From Pseudomonadota bacterium (GTDB lineage Bacteria > Pseudomonadota > Alphaproteobacteria > Rhizobiales > Rhizobiaceae), in contig JAEYDD010000075.1 in NCBI GenBank assembly GCA_023404095.1, positions 310,001 through 374,000 on the forward strand: 64,000 bases of DNA, in the 5' to 3' direction. Shown here piece after piece: positions 16,202 through 24,878 of this stretch. Every line of letters begins with the position of its first letter. Position 1 is the first letter of the stretch. The translations under genes were made by a program, and so were the position numbers. The notes under the pieces are model-generated. The model made no database searches. It had not been told where the DNA came from and saw only the letters and a program-made list of their open reading frames with translations.

Positions 16202-18460
16202 ATGAGCGAACCAGCCAAGCTACAGGACCGGCTCCGGGCGGAATTCGCTGAGGAGCCTAGACACGAAGGGGATGCGCGCCGGCGCAGCGGCGTTGCACTG
16301 GACAGCCCGCGTTCGTCCGCCGCTGCGGCAGAGACGCCTGCACCCTTCGACCAGCATTTCGCATCCGGGCTCGTGGCGGGCCTGACGTTGATCTCGGCCT
16401 GCCTGGTCCTCGTCTCCGGCATTCTCCAGGAATTCTACGTGGCTGGGAGCGGCCTGGCGGCCGCCGGCTTCGCAGCCTCGATCCTCCTGTGGCGGGGAAG
16501 GTTTCAGGCCGAGCACCATGTTTCGAACCACGCCGAGCGCCACAACGATCGCAGCTGGGAGGAGAAGGAGACCGCCGCCGTCACGGCTGCGATCCATGAC
16601 ATCCTCCGCGACATCGTCATGGTGCGTTCGCTCGACGGGCGGATCCTGCGCGCCAATGCAGTCCTCAGCGATCTGGTCGGCATCGTCGATCCGACCGGCC
16701 TGTCCTGCAGCGAGCTCGGTCTCGACTTTCGCTCGCAGACGCTGCCTTATCACTATGACGTCGAAATCACGACGCCTGGCGGAATGCGCATCTATGCCTG
16801 GCACGACATCACCATTCGCGATCCTGCGACAGGCGATCTCGTGATCCACAGCATCGCCCGCGACGTGACCGAAGAGCGCAGGGCGGAGAATGAGCGCGAG
16901 ATCGCCCGCCGACGCGCCGAGATGGCCAGCGAGACGAAGTCGCGCCTGCTGGCCACCGTCAGCCACGAGATCCGCACGCCGCTTTCGGGAATTCTCGGCA
17001 TGTCGCATCTGATCGGCCAGACGCGGCTGACCGCCGAACAAAAGAACTATCTCGCCGGTATACGGCAGTCCGGCCACGCGCTGGTGCAGCTCGTTGACGA
17101 TCTTCTCGACTTCTCCAGCATCGAGGCCGGGCGCTTCCAGCTGCGGCCCTGCGAGGAACCGGTTCGGCCGCTGTTGGAGAGCGTGGTGGAAATGCTCTCT
17201 CCGCGCGCCCATGAAAAGGGAATCGAGATCGGCTCGTTCGTTTCGGTGGAGGTCCCGTCGGTCATGCTGTTCGACGGGCCGCGCCTGCGGCAGGTTCTCT
17301 ACAACGTGATCGGCAATGCCGTGAAGTTCACCTCCAGCGGCGGCGTCTATCTGGAGACCGGGATCGAGGGCGAGCAGATCGTGATCCAGGTGAAAGACAG
17401 CGGCCCGGGCATGACCGCAGACGAGCAGGCGCGAGTGTTCGAGGCATTCGAGCAGGCCGGCGGGGCGGCACAGCGGCGCGGCGGTACCGGGCTGGGTCTT
17501 GCGATTTCCGCGCGGATACTGCGCGAGGCGGGTGGGGCTCTGACGTTGTCGAGCGAAGTCGGGCGCGGCTCGACCTTCACGATCCGCATGCCGGCGGCGC
17601 TGACGCTGGCGCCGACGAACCGTCGCGCGGGGCCGTTGCGCGGCTCGACCGTCTTCCTCTATGCGCCTAACGGGCCGGCCTCCAACGCACTGAAGCGTAC
17701 CATCGAGACGCTGGGCGGCGCCTGCCGCCACATGTCGGTCCTGAAGGATGCGCTCGAATTCACCCAGAGCACGATCGCCTTCCCGCTGACGGACATCATC
17801 GTCGATAACCGGCTTTCGGGCGAGTTTCGGCGCGAGCTCGCCCATCTTTCGCCCTTTGCCGATCCGCAGGTCCGGCGCGTCTACCTGGTTAATCCGGAAG
17901 AGCGGACGGGCCGCGCGATCGGCAACTGCGAAGGGTATGACGCCTGGCTCATCCGTCCGTTGCGGGAACGCTCGCTCGTCGAGGTGCTGCGTGGGCGCAT
18001 GAAGGGCATCGAGGTCCGCGACGCCATCAACGACAACCGTCCGATCCTCAAGGAGCCGCCGCAGGAAGACGAGATCCCTGCGCCTGCGGCACGGGTGCTG
18101 CTTGCCGAAGACGATCCGATCAACGCCATGCTGGTGCGATCCATGCTGTCGAAGGCCGGTTTCGAGGTCCGGGTGGTCGAGGACTTTCCGGCTTTGCTCC
18201 AGGCGACGGCCGGGGGCGCGCCGAGCGTGGACGTCATCATAACCGATCTCGGCATGCCGGGAGGTGACGGGCGTGAGGTCGTGCGCCGTCTCGCCGCTGG
18301 TGCGGGCTGGCCGCCGGTGATCGTGCTGACGGCCGATCGCCGTCAGGGCTTGCATCAGGAATTGCTGGCCTGCGGCGCCGCCGCCGTTCTGGCCAAGCCT
18401 GCCGAACCGCCCGCCCTTCTGGCCGAGGTCTCGCGGCTGGCCGCGGCGCGGCAGAGGTAG
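16202..18460 (+). CDS. Membrane-bound PAS hybrid histidine kinase with pseudo-receiver and receiver
   Basis: A 752-residue sensor kinase. Two membrane helices lie around residues 55-105. A PAS domain follows (HDILRDIVMVRSLDGRILRANAVLSDLVG). HisKA has the phosphoacceptor His255 in ATVSHEIRTPLSG. The ATPase domain has NVIGNAVKFTSSG, DSGPGM and GGTGLGLAIS. About residues 480-600 form a receiver-like domain without the acidic pair at its start and with Arg in place of the conserved Lys, probably a pseudo-receiver. The last 120 residues are a normal receiver (AEDDPIN, Asp682 in TDLGMPG, LAKP). I chose the ATG at 16202 over an in-frame TTG at 16181. It follows lspA by 55 bases. Ligand and partner unknown; no separate response regulator is adjacent. 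Confidence 0.92.
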   Translation: MSEPAKLQDRLRAEFAEEPRHEGDARRRSGVALDSPRSSAAAAETPAPFDQHFASGLVAGLTLISACLVLVSGILQEFYVAGSGLAAAGFAASILLWRGRFQAEHHVSNHAERHNDRSWEEKETAAVTAAIHDILRDIVMVRSLDGRILRANAVLSDLVGIVDPTGLSCSELGLDFRSQTLPYHYDVEITTPGGMRIYAWHDITIRDPATGDLVIHSIARDVTEERRAENEREIARRRAEMASETKSRLLATVSHEIRTPLSGILGMSHLIGQTRLTAEQKNYLAGIRQSGHALVQLVDDLLDFSSIEAGRFQLRPCEEPVRPLLESVVEMLSPRAHEKGIEIGSFVSVEVPSVMLFDGPRLRQVLYNVIGNAVKFTSSGGVYLETGIEGEQIVIQVKDSGPGMTADEQARVFEAFEQAGGAAQRRGGTGLGLAISARILREAGGALTLSSEVGRGSTFTIRMPAALTLAPTNRRAGPLRGSTVFLYAPNGPASNALKRTIETLGGACRHMSVLKDALEFTQSTIAFPLTDIIVDNRLSGEFRRELAHLSPFADPQVRRVYLVNPEERTGRAIGNCEGYDAWLIRPLRERSLVEVLRGRMKGIEVRDAINDNRPILKEPPQEDEIPAPAARVLLAEDDPINAMLVRSMLSKAGFEVRVVEDFPALLQATAGGAPSVDVIITDLGMPGGDGREVVRRLAAGAGWPPVIVLTADRRQGLHQELLACGAAAVLAKPAEPPALLAEVSRLAAARQR

Positions 18461-18529
18461 CGCTGCCTTCCGGTTGACGTGGTTTTGCTTGCCCGCGGTA
18501 CGGCCTGCCCCTAAGGTCGCAACAGCCCG

Positions 18530-18563
18530 GTGTCACTCTCCTGTCGCAGATTCGTGCTTAAAG
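18530..18563 (+). promoter_or_regulatory. PHO-box-like site and -10 upstream of olsB
   Basis: Two 7-bp direct repeats, GTGTCAC (18530-18536) and CTGTCGC (18541-18547), are separated by the 4-base spacer TCTC. This is the geometry of a PhoB PHO box (CTGTCAT repeats with 11-base periodicity), each half matching 5 of 7. A -10-like CTTAAA starts about ten bases later (18558). Ornithine lipid synthesis is induced by phosphate limitation through PhoB in S. meliloti, which makes a site here sensible. Confidence 0.6.
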
Positions 18564-18594
18564 ACACGCACCTGACATGGATGGGAATTGGACG

Positions 18595-19473
18595 ATGACC
18601 GTGGAGATCGCTGAACCGAATGTGGTGACCGAAACCGTGCTGTCGACGTGCCGTCTTCCTGCCCGCAGACCAGCCGAAGTTCTTGGCCGGATCGGCAGCC
18701 TCGAGACGAGGCTGGCGGTGACCAACAGTGAGATCGACGCCGCGCAGGCGGTGCGTTATCGCGTCTTCGTGGAAGAAATGAATGCGCAAATCGCTCCGGA
18801 CGCCATGCGCCGCCGGCGCGACATCGATGCCTGGGATATGGTTTGCGATCATCTGCTCGTACTCGACACAGCGATCGAGGGCGACAGTGAAGAGCAGATC
18901 GTCGGAACCTACCGCCTGCTGCGCCAGGACGTGGCGAAGGGCTCTGGCGGGTTCTATTCGCAGTCGGAATTCGATGTCGACGCGCTGATTGCCCGCCATG
19001 CCGACAAGCAGTTCATGGAGCTCGGCCGATCTTGCGTGCTTCCCCAGTATCGTACCAAGCGGACGGTGGAATTGCTCTGGCAGGGCGCCTGGGCCTATGC
19101 GCTCAAGCACGGTATCAGCGCCATGTTCGGCTGCGGCTCGTTCTCAGGCGTCGTTCCCGAAGAACATGCCCTTGCCCTTTCCTTTCTGCACCAGAACGCC
19201 CGGGTTCGGGGGGAATGGACCGTTAGCGCGCACGAAGACCAGTATCGCACCATGGACCTGATGCCGAGCGAGGCGGTCAATGCCCGCAAGGCGCTGTTCG
19301 CCATGCCGCCGCTGATCAAGGGGTATCTGCGGCTGGGCGCGATGATCGGCGACGGTGCCGTCGTCGATCATGCCTTCCGCACCACCGACGTGCTGATCGT
19401 CCTGCCGATTGGCAGTATTTCCGGCCGCTACATCAACTATTACGGTGCGGATGCAGGGCGGTTCGCAAGCTGA
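18595..19473 (+). CDS. olsB: L-ornithine N-alpha-acyltransferase (ornithine lipid synthesis)
   Basis: A 292-residue GNAT-fold acyltransferase that transfers a 3-hydroxyacyl chain from acyl carrier protein to ornithine, giving lyso-ornithine lipid. The protein shows the OlsB features AVRYRVFVEEM, GTYRLLRQDVA, FMELGRSCVLPQYRTKRTVELLWQGAWAYA and MFGCGSFSGVVPEEHALALSFLH. Start: an ATG at 18577 is possible, but the PHO-box and -10 place the likely transcription start near 18570, which favours the ATG at 18595. It lies upstream of the convergent tme gene. OlsA, the second enzyme, is at 34647. The olsB-tme neighbourhood matches S. meliloti. Confidence 0.93.
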   Translation: MTVEIAEPNVVTETVLSTCRLPARRPAEVLGRIGSLETRLAVTNSEIDAAQAVRYRVFVEEMNAQIAPDAMRRRRDIDAWDMVCDHLLVLDTAIEGDSEEQIVGTYRLLRQDVAKGSGGFYSQSEFDVDALIARHADKQFMELGRSCVLPQYRTKRTVELLWQGAWAYALKHGISAMFGCGSFSGVVPEEHALALSFLHQNARVRGEWTVSAHEDQYRTMDLMPSEAVNARKALFAMPPLIKGYLRLGAMIGDGAVVDHAFRTTDVLIVLPIGSISGRYINYYGADAGRFAS

Positions 19474-19589
19474 GGCATCCCCCGCCCGCTCGACCGAGCG
19501 AATTTTTCCGCTGCGCCGCTGAACGCTTCGACAATGCAGCCGATCCGGTCGCAATTTCGCGCCGAATTGCGAAAAATCGGCGGCGATAA

Positions 19590-19622
19590 AGCACCTCCGG
19601 CGGTTCCTTCGCCGGAAGTGCT
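19590..19622 (-). terminator. Hairpin terminator after tme
   Basis: AGCACCTCCGGCG (19590-19602) pairs with CGCCGGAAGTGCT (19610-19622) with one mismatch. Read on the minus strand it follows the tme stop and is trailed by TTTAT. A second stem CGCAATT/AATTGCG lies at 19550-19571. Confidence 0.55.
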
Positions 19623-19633
19623 CAAGCGTTGGT

Positions 19634-21919
19634 TCAGACCCCGGCGTTATAAGCCGCCAGCGCCGCCATGTTGACGATATCCGAGTCCTTTGCGCCCATC
19701 GAGACGATCTGGACCGACTTGTCGAGGCCAACGAGCAGCGGGCCGATCACCGTCGAGCCGCCAAGCTCCTGCAGCATTTTCGTCGAGATTGCGGCGGAGT
19801 GGAAGGCAGGCATGACCAGCACGTTGCCCGGACCAGAGAGGCGGCAGAACGGGTACTGTTCCATGATCTTGGGGTTCAGCGCCACGTCGGCGGCCATCTC
19901 GCCGTCATATTCGAAATCGACACGCCGCTTGTCGAGGATCTTGACCGCTTCGCGGACGCGCTCGGAGCGTTCGCCTGACGGATTGCCGAAGGTCGAATAG
20001 GCCAGCATCGCCACGCGCGGCTCGTAGCCGAGCCTGCGGGCGAGGCCTGCTGCTTCCTCGGCGATGTCTGCCAGTTCCTCGGCAGACGGCATGTCGTGCA
20101 CCGCCGTGTCGGCCACGAGCACGGTGCGCCCGCGGCACAGTGCCAGCGAGGCGCCGATTATGCGATGGCCGGGCTTCGGGTCGATGCAGCGGCGAACGTC
20201 TTCCAGCGCAGTCGAATAGTTGCGCGTCAGCCCGGTCACCATCGCATCCGCATCGCCGAGCGCCACCATGCAGGCGGCGAAGTGGTTGCGGTCGTTGTTG
20301 ATCAGGCGCTGGGCGTCACGGAAGAGGTAGCCCTTGCGCTGGATGCGGGCATACAGATAGTCCGTATAGGCGTCGTTGCGCTTGGAGATCCGCGCGTTCA
20401 GAAGCTCGATGCCGGGGCGGTCCAGATCGATGCCGGCGCGCGCGGCGGTCTCGCGCATGCGGTCCTCGCGGCCGACGAGGATGGCGGTGCCGAGCTGCTG
20501 GTTGGCATAGGAGACCGCGGCGCGCATCATCTGTTCCTCCTCGCCCTCGGCGAAGACGACGCGCTTGGGATGCCGGCGCACGCGGGCATAGATGTTCTGG
20601 AGCGTGGAGGCGATCGGATCGCGCCGCGCCTTCAGCTCGCGCGCATAGGCATCGAGGTCGAGCAGCGGCCGGCGGGCAACGCCCGTCTCCATCGCGGCCT
20701 GTGCTACGGCAACGGGGATGGCCGAAATGAGACGCGGGTCGAAGGGGACCGGAATGATGTATTGAGAGCCGAAGCGCGGCCGGTTGCCCTGGTAGGCGGC
20801 GGCGACGTCATCCGGCACGTCCTCCTTGGCGAGGTTGGCGAGCGCTTCTGCGGCCGCGATCTTCATGGCGTCGTTGATGGTGGTCGCGCGCACGTCCAGC
20901 GCGCCGCGGAAGATATAGGGGAAGCCGAGAACGTTGTTGACCTGGTTGGGGTAGTCGGAACGTCCGGTCGCCACGATCGCGTCGTCGCGGATGCGGGCCA
21001 CCTCCTCCGGGGTGATTTCCGGGTCCGGGTTGGCCATCGCGAAGATGATCGGCTGCGGCGCCATCGATTGCACCATCTCGCTCGTCAGCGCGCCCTTCGC
21101 CGAAAGGCCAAAGAACACGTCGGCACCGTCGAGCGCTTCCTTCAGCGTGCGCCGGTCGGTCTTGACGGCGTGTGCCGACTTCCACTGGTTCATGCCGTCT
21201 TCGCGACCCTGGTAGATGACGCCCTTGGTATCGCAGAGGATGACGTTCTCCGGGTTGAAGCCCATTGCCTTGATCAGCTCGATACAGGCGATCGCGGCAG
21301 CACCCGCGCCGTTACAGACAAGCTTCGTGGTCTTGAAATCGCGTCCGGTCAGCGTCAGCGCGTTGATCAGCCCGGCTGCGGCAATGATGGCGGTGCCGTG
21401 CTGGTCGTCATGGAAGACGGGAATATCCATCAGTTCGCGCAGGCGCTGCTCGATGATGAAACAGTCCGGCGCCTTGATGTCTTCGAGGTTGATGCCGCCG
21501 AAAGAAGGGCCGAGATAGCGCACGCAGTTGATGAACTCTTCGACGTTCTCAGTGTCGACCTCGAGGTCGATGCTGTCGACGTCGGCGAAGCGCTTGAACA
21601 GAACGGACTTACCTTCCATCACCGGCTTGGAGGCGAGCGCGCCCAGGTTGCCGAGACCGAGGATGGCAGTTCCGTTGGAGATGACGGCAACCATGTTGCC
21701 GCGCGAGGTGTAGTCATAGGCGCGCGAGGGGTCGTCGGCGATGGCCTTGACCGGAGCGGCCACACCGGGCGAATAGGCCAGCGAAAGGTCGCGCTGCGTC
21801 GCCATCGGCTTCGTCGGCGTGATCTCCAGCTTCCCCGGCCGGCCGCGTGCATGGAAATCCAGCGCCTCCTGATCGGTCACGCTTGCAACAGCCCGTTTTG
21901 TCTTGCTGGTTTCCGCCAT
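19634..21919 (-). CDS. tme: NADP-dependent malic enzyme with phosphotransacetylase-like C-terminus
   Basis: A 761-residue enzyme converting malate to pyruvate with NAD(P) reduction. The N-terminal 430 residues are malic enzyme (LAYSPGVAAPVKAIADDPSRAYDYTSRGNMVAVISNGTAILGLGN, then FHDDQHGTAIIAAAGL and the Rossmann motif NGAGAAAIAC). The C-terminal 320 residues are a phosphotransacetylase-like domain (RVVFAEGEEEQMMRAA, GPLLVGLDKSVQIVSMGA) that is catalytically silent but structural in rhizobial malic enzymes. The ATG at 21919 has a good ribosome site (GGAAGGACCG). Rhizobia carry two such enzymes, DME and TME; I call this TME from its olsB/mutS neighbourhood. Confidence 0.9.
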   Translation of the reverse strand: MAETSKTKRAVASVTDQEALDFHARGRPGKLEITPTKPMATQRDLSLAYSPGVAAPVKAIADDPSRAYDYTSRGNMVAVISNGTAILGLGNLGALASKPVMEGKSVLFKRFADVDSIDLEVDTENVEEFINCVRYLGPSFGGINLEDIKAPDCFIIEQRLRELMDIPVFHDDQHGTAIIAAAGLINALTLTGRDFKTTKLVCNGAGAAAIACIELIKAMGFNPENVILCDTKGVIYQGREDGMNQWKSAHAVKTDRRTLKEALDGADVFFGLSAKGALTSEMVQSMAPQPIIFAMANPDPEITPEEVARIRDDAIVATGRSDYPNQVNNVLGFPYIFRGALDVRATTINDAMKIAAAEALANLAKEDVPDDVAAAYQGNRPRFGSQYIIPVPFDPRLISAIPVAVAQAAMETGVARRPLLDLDAYARELKARRDPIASTLQNIYARVRRHPKRVVFAEGEEEQMMRAAVSYANQQLGTAILVGREDRMRETAARAGIDLDRPGIELLNARISKRNDAYTDYLYARIQRKGYLFRDAQRLINNDRNHFAACMVALGDADAMVTGLTRNYSTALEDVRRCIDPKPGHRIIGASLALCRGRTVLVADTAVHDMPSAEELADIAEEAAGLARRLGYEPRVAMLAYSTFGNPSGERSERVREAVKILDKRRVDFEYDGEMAADVALNPKIMEQYPFCRLSGPGNVLVMPAFHSAAISTKMLQELGGSTVIGPLLVGLDKSVQIVSMGAKDSDIVNMAALAAYNAGV

Positions 21920-22032
21920 CGGTCCTTCCCACTCCATTCTGGCCAAGCTCCTGTGGGCATCGCGTCCCGCGCAGTCCCAAGGTGTTGTCTTCTATAGCGA
22001 GGCGCGGCTAGGGTGACACCTGTTTTTTTGGG

Positions 22033-24786
22033 ATGAACTATCTTTCCGTGGACGACCAAATCCTGCGCAAAAGCGACATACTGACGACAGCCGAACTTGC
22101 CAGCGGGGCAAGCCGCGCATCGGCGACGCCGATGATGGAGCAGTATATCGAAATCAAGGCCAATAATCCGGACAGCTTGCTGTTTTACCGGATGGGCGAC
22201 TTCTACGAGCTGTTTTTCCAGGATGCGGCGGATGCCTCGCGCGCGCTCGGTATCACGCTGACCAAGCGGGGCCAGCACATGGGGCAGGAGATCCCGATGT
22301 GCGGCGTGCCGATCCATGCCGCAGACGACTATCTGCAGAAGCTGATCGCGCTCGGCTTCCGCGTTGCCGTCTGCGAGCAGGTGGAGGATCCGGCAGAGGC
22401 CAAGAAGCGCGGTTCGAAATCGGTCGTCCGCCGCGACGTCGTTCGTCTCGTCACCCCGGGCACGCTGACGGAAGAGAAGCTGCTGTCGCCGTCCGACGCC
22501 AACTACCTCATGGCGTTGTCGCGCATCCGCGGCGGCGGCGAGCCGGCGCTGGCGCTCGCCTGGATTGACATTTCCACTGGTGTGTTTCGCCTGGCCGAGA
22601 CGACGCAGCAACGGCTTCTGGCCGACATCCTGCGCATCGAACCGCGCGAACTGATCGTTCCAGATACGCTGTTCCATGATCCCGAGTTCCGGCCGGTGGT
22701 CGACGTGCTCGGACGTGTGGTCGTGCCGCAGCCGGCGGTCCTGTTCGACAGTGCAACCGCGGAGGGGCGGATCTCGCGCTATTTCGACGTCGGTACGCTT
22801 GATGGATTCGGCACCTTTTCCCGCGCCGAGCTTTCGGCGGCGTCTGCTGCCATCGCCTATGTCGAGAAGACACAGATCGCCGAACGGCCGCCGCTCGGGC
22901 CACCGGAGCGCGAAAGCTCTGCCTCCACGCTATTCATCGATCCTGCCACGCGCGCCAATCTCGAGCTGGTTCGCACGCTTTCCGGCGAACGCAGCGGCAC
23001 GCTGCTCAAAGCGATCGATCGGACCGTGACCAGCGGCGGCGCGCGGCTGCTCGCCGAACGGCTGATGTCGCCGCTGACCGATCCCGACCCGGTGAACGCG
23101 CGGCTGGATTCGATTGCGGCACTTTCCGATCGCCCCTCGTTCATGTCCGACCTGCGCGACGCATTGAAGCTTCTGCCGGACATGCCGCGTGCACTCTCCC
23201 GGCTGGCGCTTGGCCGTGGCGGCCCGCGCGACCTCGGTGCGCTGCTGCAGGGCATGCGGGCGGCTTCGGCGGTCGGCGGCCTGATGGCGGGCGAGGATCT
23301 TTCCGATGAGCTTGAGGGCGCCCAGCGGGACATCGCCGCACTTCCGGTCGCGCTGTTGGAGCGGCTGAGCGGGATGCTTGCCGACGAGTTGCCGCTCTTG
23401 AAGCGCGACGGCGGCTTCATCCGCGAGGGCGCCGATGCCGAACTCGACGAGATGCGGGCCCTTCGCGACCAGTCGCGCCGGGTGATTGCGGGCCTGCAAC
23501 TGCAGTATGCGGAAGAGACCGGCGTCAAGTCACTGAAGATCAAGCACAACAACGTGCTTGGATACTTCATCGAGGTTTCGGCCGGCAATGCCGCAGCACT
23601 GACGGAAACGGCCGAGGCGAAGGCGCGCTTCATCCACCGGCAGACGATGGCGGGCGCCATGCGCTTTACCACGACCGTGCTTTCCGAACTGGAGACGAAG
23701 ATTGCCAACGCGGCCGACCGTGCGCTGTCGATCGAGCATGCGGCTTTCGACGCCCTGGCGGAAGCCGTCGTCGCGCAGGCGGATTCGATCAAGGCGGCGG
23801 CGCGGGCCCTGTCGGTCATCGACGTCTCGCAAGGGCTTGCGGTGCTGGCCGAGGAACAGGGCTATTGCCGGCCGGTGGTCGACCGTTCGAAGATGTTCGC
23901 CATCGTCGGTGGGCGGCATCCGGTCGTCGAGCAGGCGTTGCGCAAGCAGACCGGCAATGCTTTCGTCGCCAATTCCTGCGACCTTTCCCCCATTGCCGGC
24001 AAGGGCGATGGCGCTATCTGGCTGCTGACCGGCCCCAACATGGGCGGTAAATCGACCTTCCTGCGCCAGAATGCATTGATCGCCATCCTCGCCCAGATGG
24101 GCAGCTACGTTCCCGCGGAAAGCGCGCATATCGGTATTGTCGATCGGCTTTTCTCGCGCGTGGGCGCCTCGGACGATCTTGCCCGCGGCCGGTCGACCTT
24201 CATGGTCGAAATGGTGGAGACGGCGGCGATCCTCAACCAGGCGACCGAGCACTCGCTTGTCATCCTCGACGAGATCGGCCGTGGCACCGCCACCTTCGAC
24301 GGCCTGTCGATCGCCTGGGCCGCGGTCGAGCATCTGCATGAGGCCAACCGCTGCCGCGGCCTCTTCGCCACCCATTTCCATGAGCTGACGGTACTGTCGG
24401 AAAAGCTCGACCGCCTGTCCAATGCCACCATGCGGGTCAAGGAGTGGGACGGCGAGGTGATCTTCCTGCATGAGGTCGGGCCGGGCGCGGCCGATCGCTC
24501 CTACGGCATCCAGGTGGCGCGGCTCGCCGGCCTTCCGGCTTCGGTCGTGGCGCGTGCCAAGGACGTGCTGGCCAAGCTCGAGGACGCCGACCGCAAGAAC
24601 CCGGCAAGTCAGCTGATAGACGACCTGCCGCTGTTCCAGATGGCGGTGCGGCGCGAGGAGACGGCGAAGGCGGCGGGCACCTCGAAGGTGGAGCAAATGC
24701 TCACGGGCCTGAGCCCCGACGACATGTCGCCGCGCGAGGCGCTTGAAGCGCTCTATGCGCTGAAGAAGGAAGCGGCCGGTCGATAA
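22033..24786 (+). CDS. mutS: DNA mismatch repair protein MutS
   Basis: A 917-residue MutS1. The mismatch-binding domain includes the Phe-x-Glu motif in LLFYRMGDFYELFFQDA. The clamp and lever domains follow, with NNVLGYFIEVSAGN. The ATPase has Walker A GPNMGGKSTFLRQ near residue 670, then GASDDLARGRSTFMVEM and LVILDEIGRGTATFDG. Length is slightly above the E. coli protein but normal for rhizobia. It diverges from tme over about 110 bases and is followed by glnD after 92 bases. No mutL is in this window. Confidence 0.97.
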   Translation: MNYLSVDDQILRKSDILTTAELASGASRASATPMMEQYIEIKANNPDSLLFYRMGDFYELFFQDAADASRALGITLTKRGQHMGQEIPMCGVPIHAADDYLQKLIALGFRVAVCEQVEDPAEAKKRGSKSVVRRDVVRLVTPGTLTEEKLLSPSDANYLMALSRIRGGGEPALALAWIDISTGVFRLAETTQQRLLADILRIEPRELIVPDTLFHDPEFRPVVDVLGRVVVPQPAVLFDSATAEGRISRYFDVGTLDGFGTFSRAELSAASAAIAYVEKTQIAERPPLGPPERESSASTLFIDPATRANLELVRTLSGERSGTLLKAIDRTVTSGGARLLAERLMSPLTDPDPVNARLDSIAALSDRPSFMSDLRDALKLLPDMPRALSRLALGRGGPRDLGALLQGMRAASAVGGLMAGEDLSDELEGAQRDIAALPVALLERLSGMLADELPLLKRDGGFIREGADAELDEMRALRDQSRRVIAGLQLQYAEETGVKSLKIKHNNVLGYFIEVSAGNAAALTETAEAKARFIHRQTMAGAMRFTTTVLSELETKIANAADRALSIEHAAFDALAEAVVAQADSIKAAARALSVIDVSQGLAVLAEEQGYCRPVVDRSKMFAIVGGRHPVVEQALRKQTGNAFVANSCDLSPIAGKGDGAIWLLTGPNMGGKSTFLRQNALIAILAQMGSYVPAESAHIGIVDRLFSRVGASDDLARGRSTFMVEMVETAAILNQATEHSLVILDEIGRGTATFDGLSIAWAAVEHLHEANRCRGLFATHFHELTVLSEKLDRLSNATMRVKEWDGEVIFLHEVGPGAADRSYGIQVARLAGLPASVVARAKDVLAKLEDADRKNPASQLIDDLPLFQMAVRREETAKAAGTSKVEQMLTGLSPDDMSPREALEALYALKKEAAGR

Positions 24787-24878
24787 CACGTGACTGTCGC
24801 TTGTGGCCAAAAAGGGCTATAGCGCTTCAGCACCGGCGGGTGACGAAGGACAGAAGGGCAGCAGGCGGTCGCAATTTT

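Noticed and set aside
20096..21997. A 633-codon plus-strand frame
   Set aside because: It is antisense to tme, which has complete family motifs; the frame has no similarity to any family I know and an odd composition.
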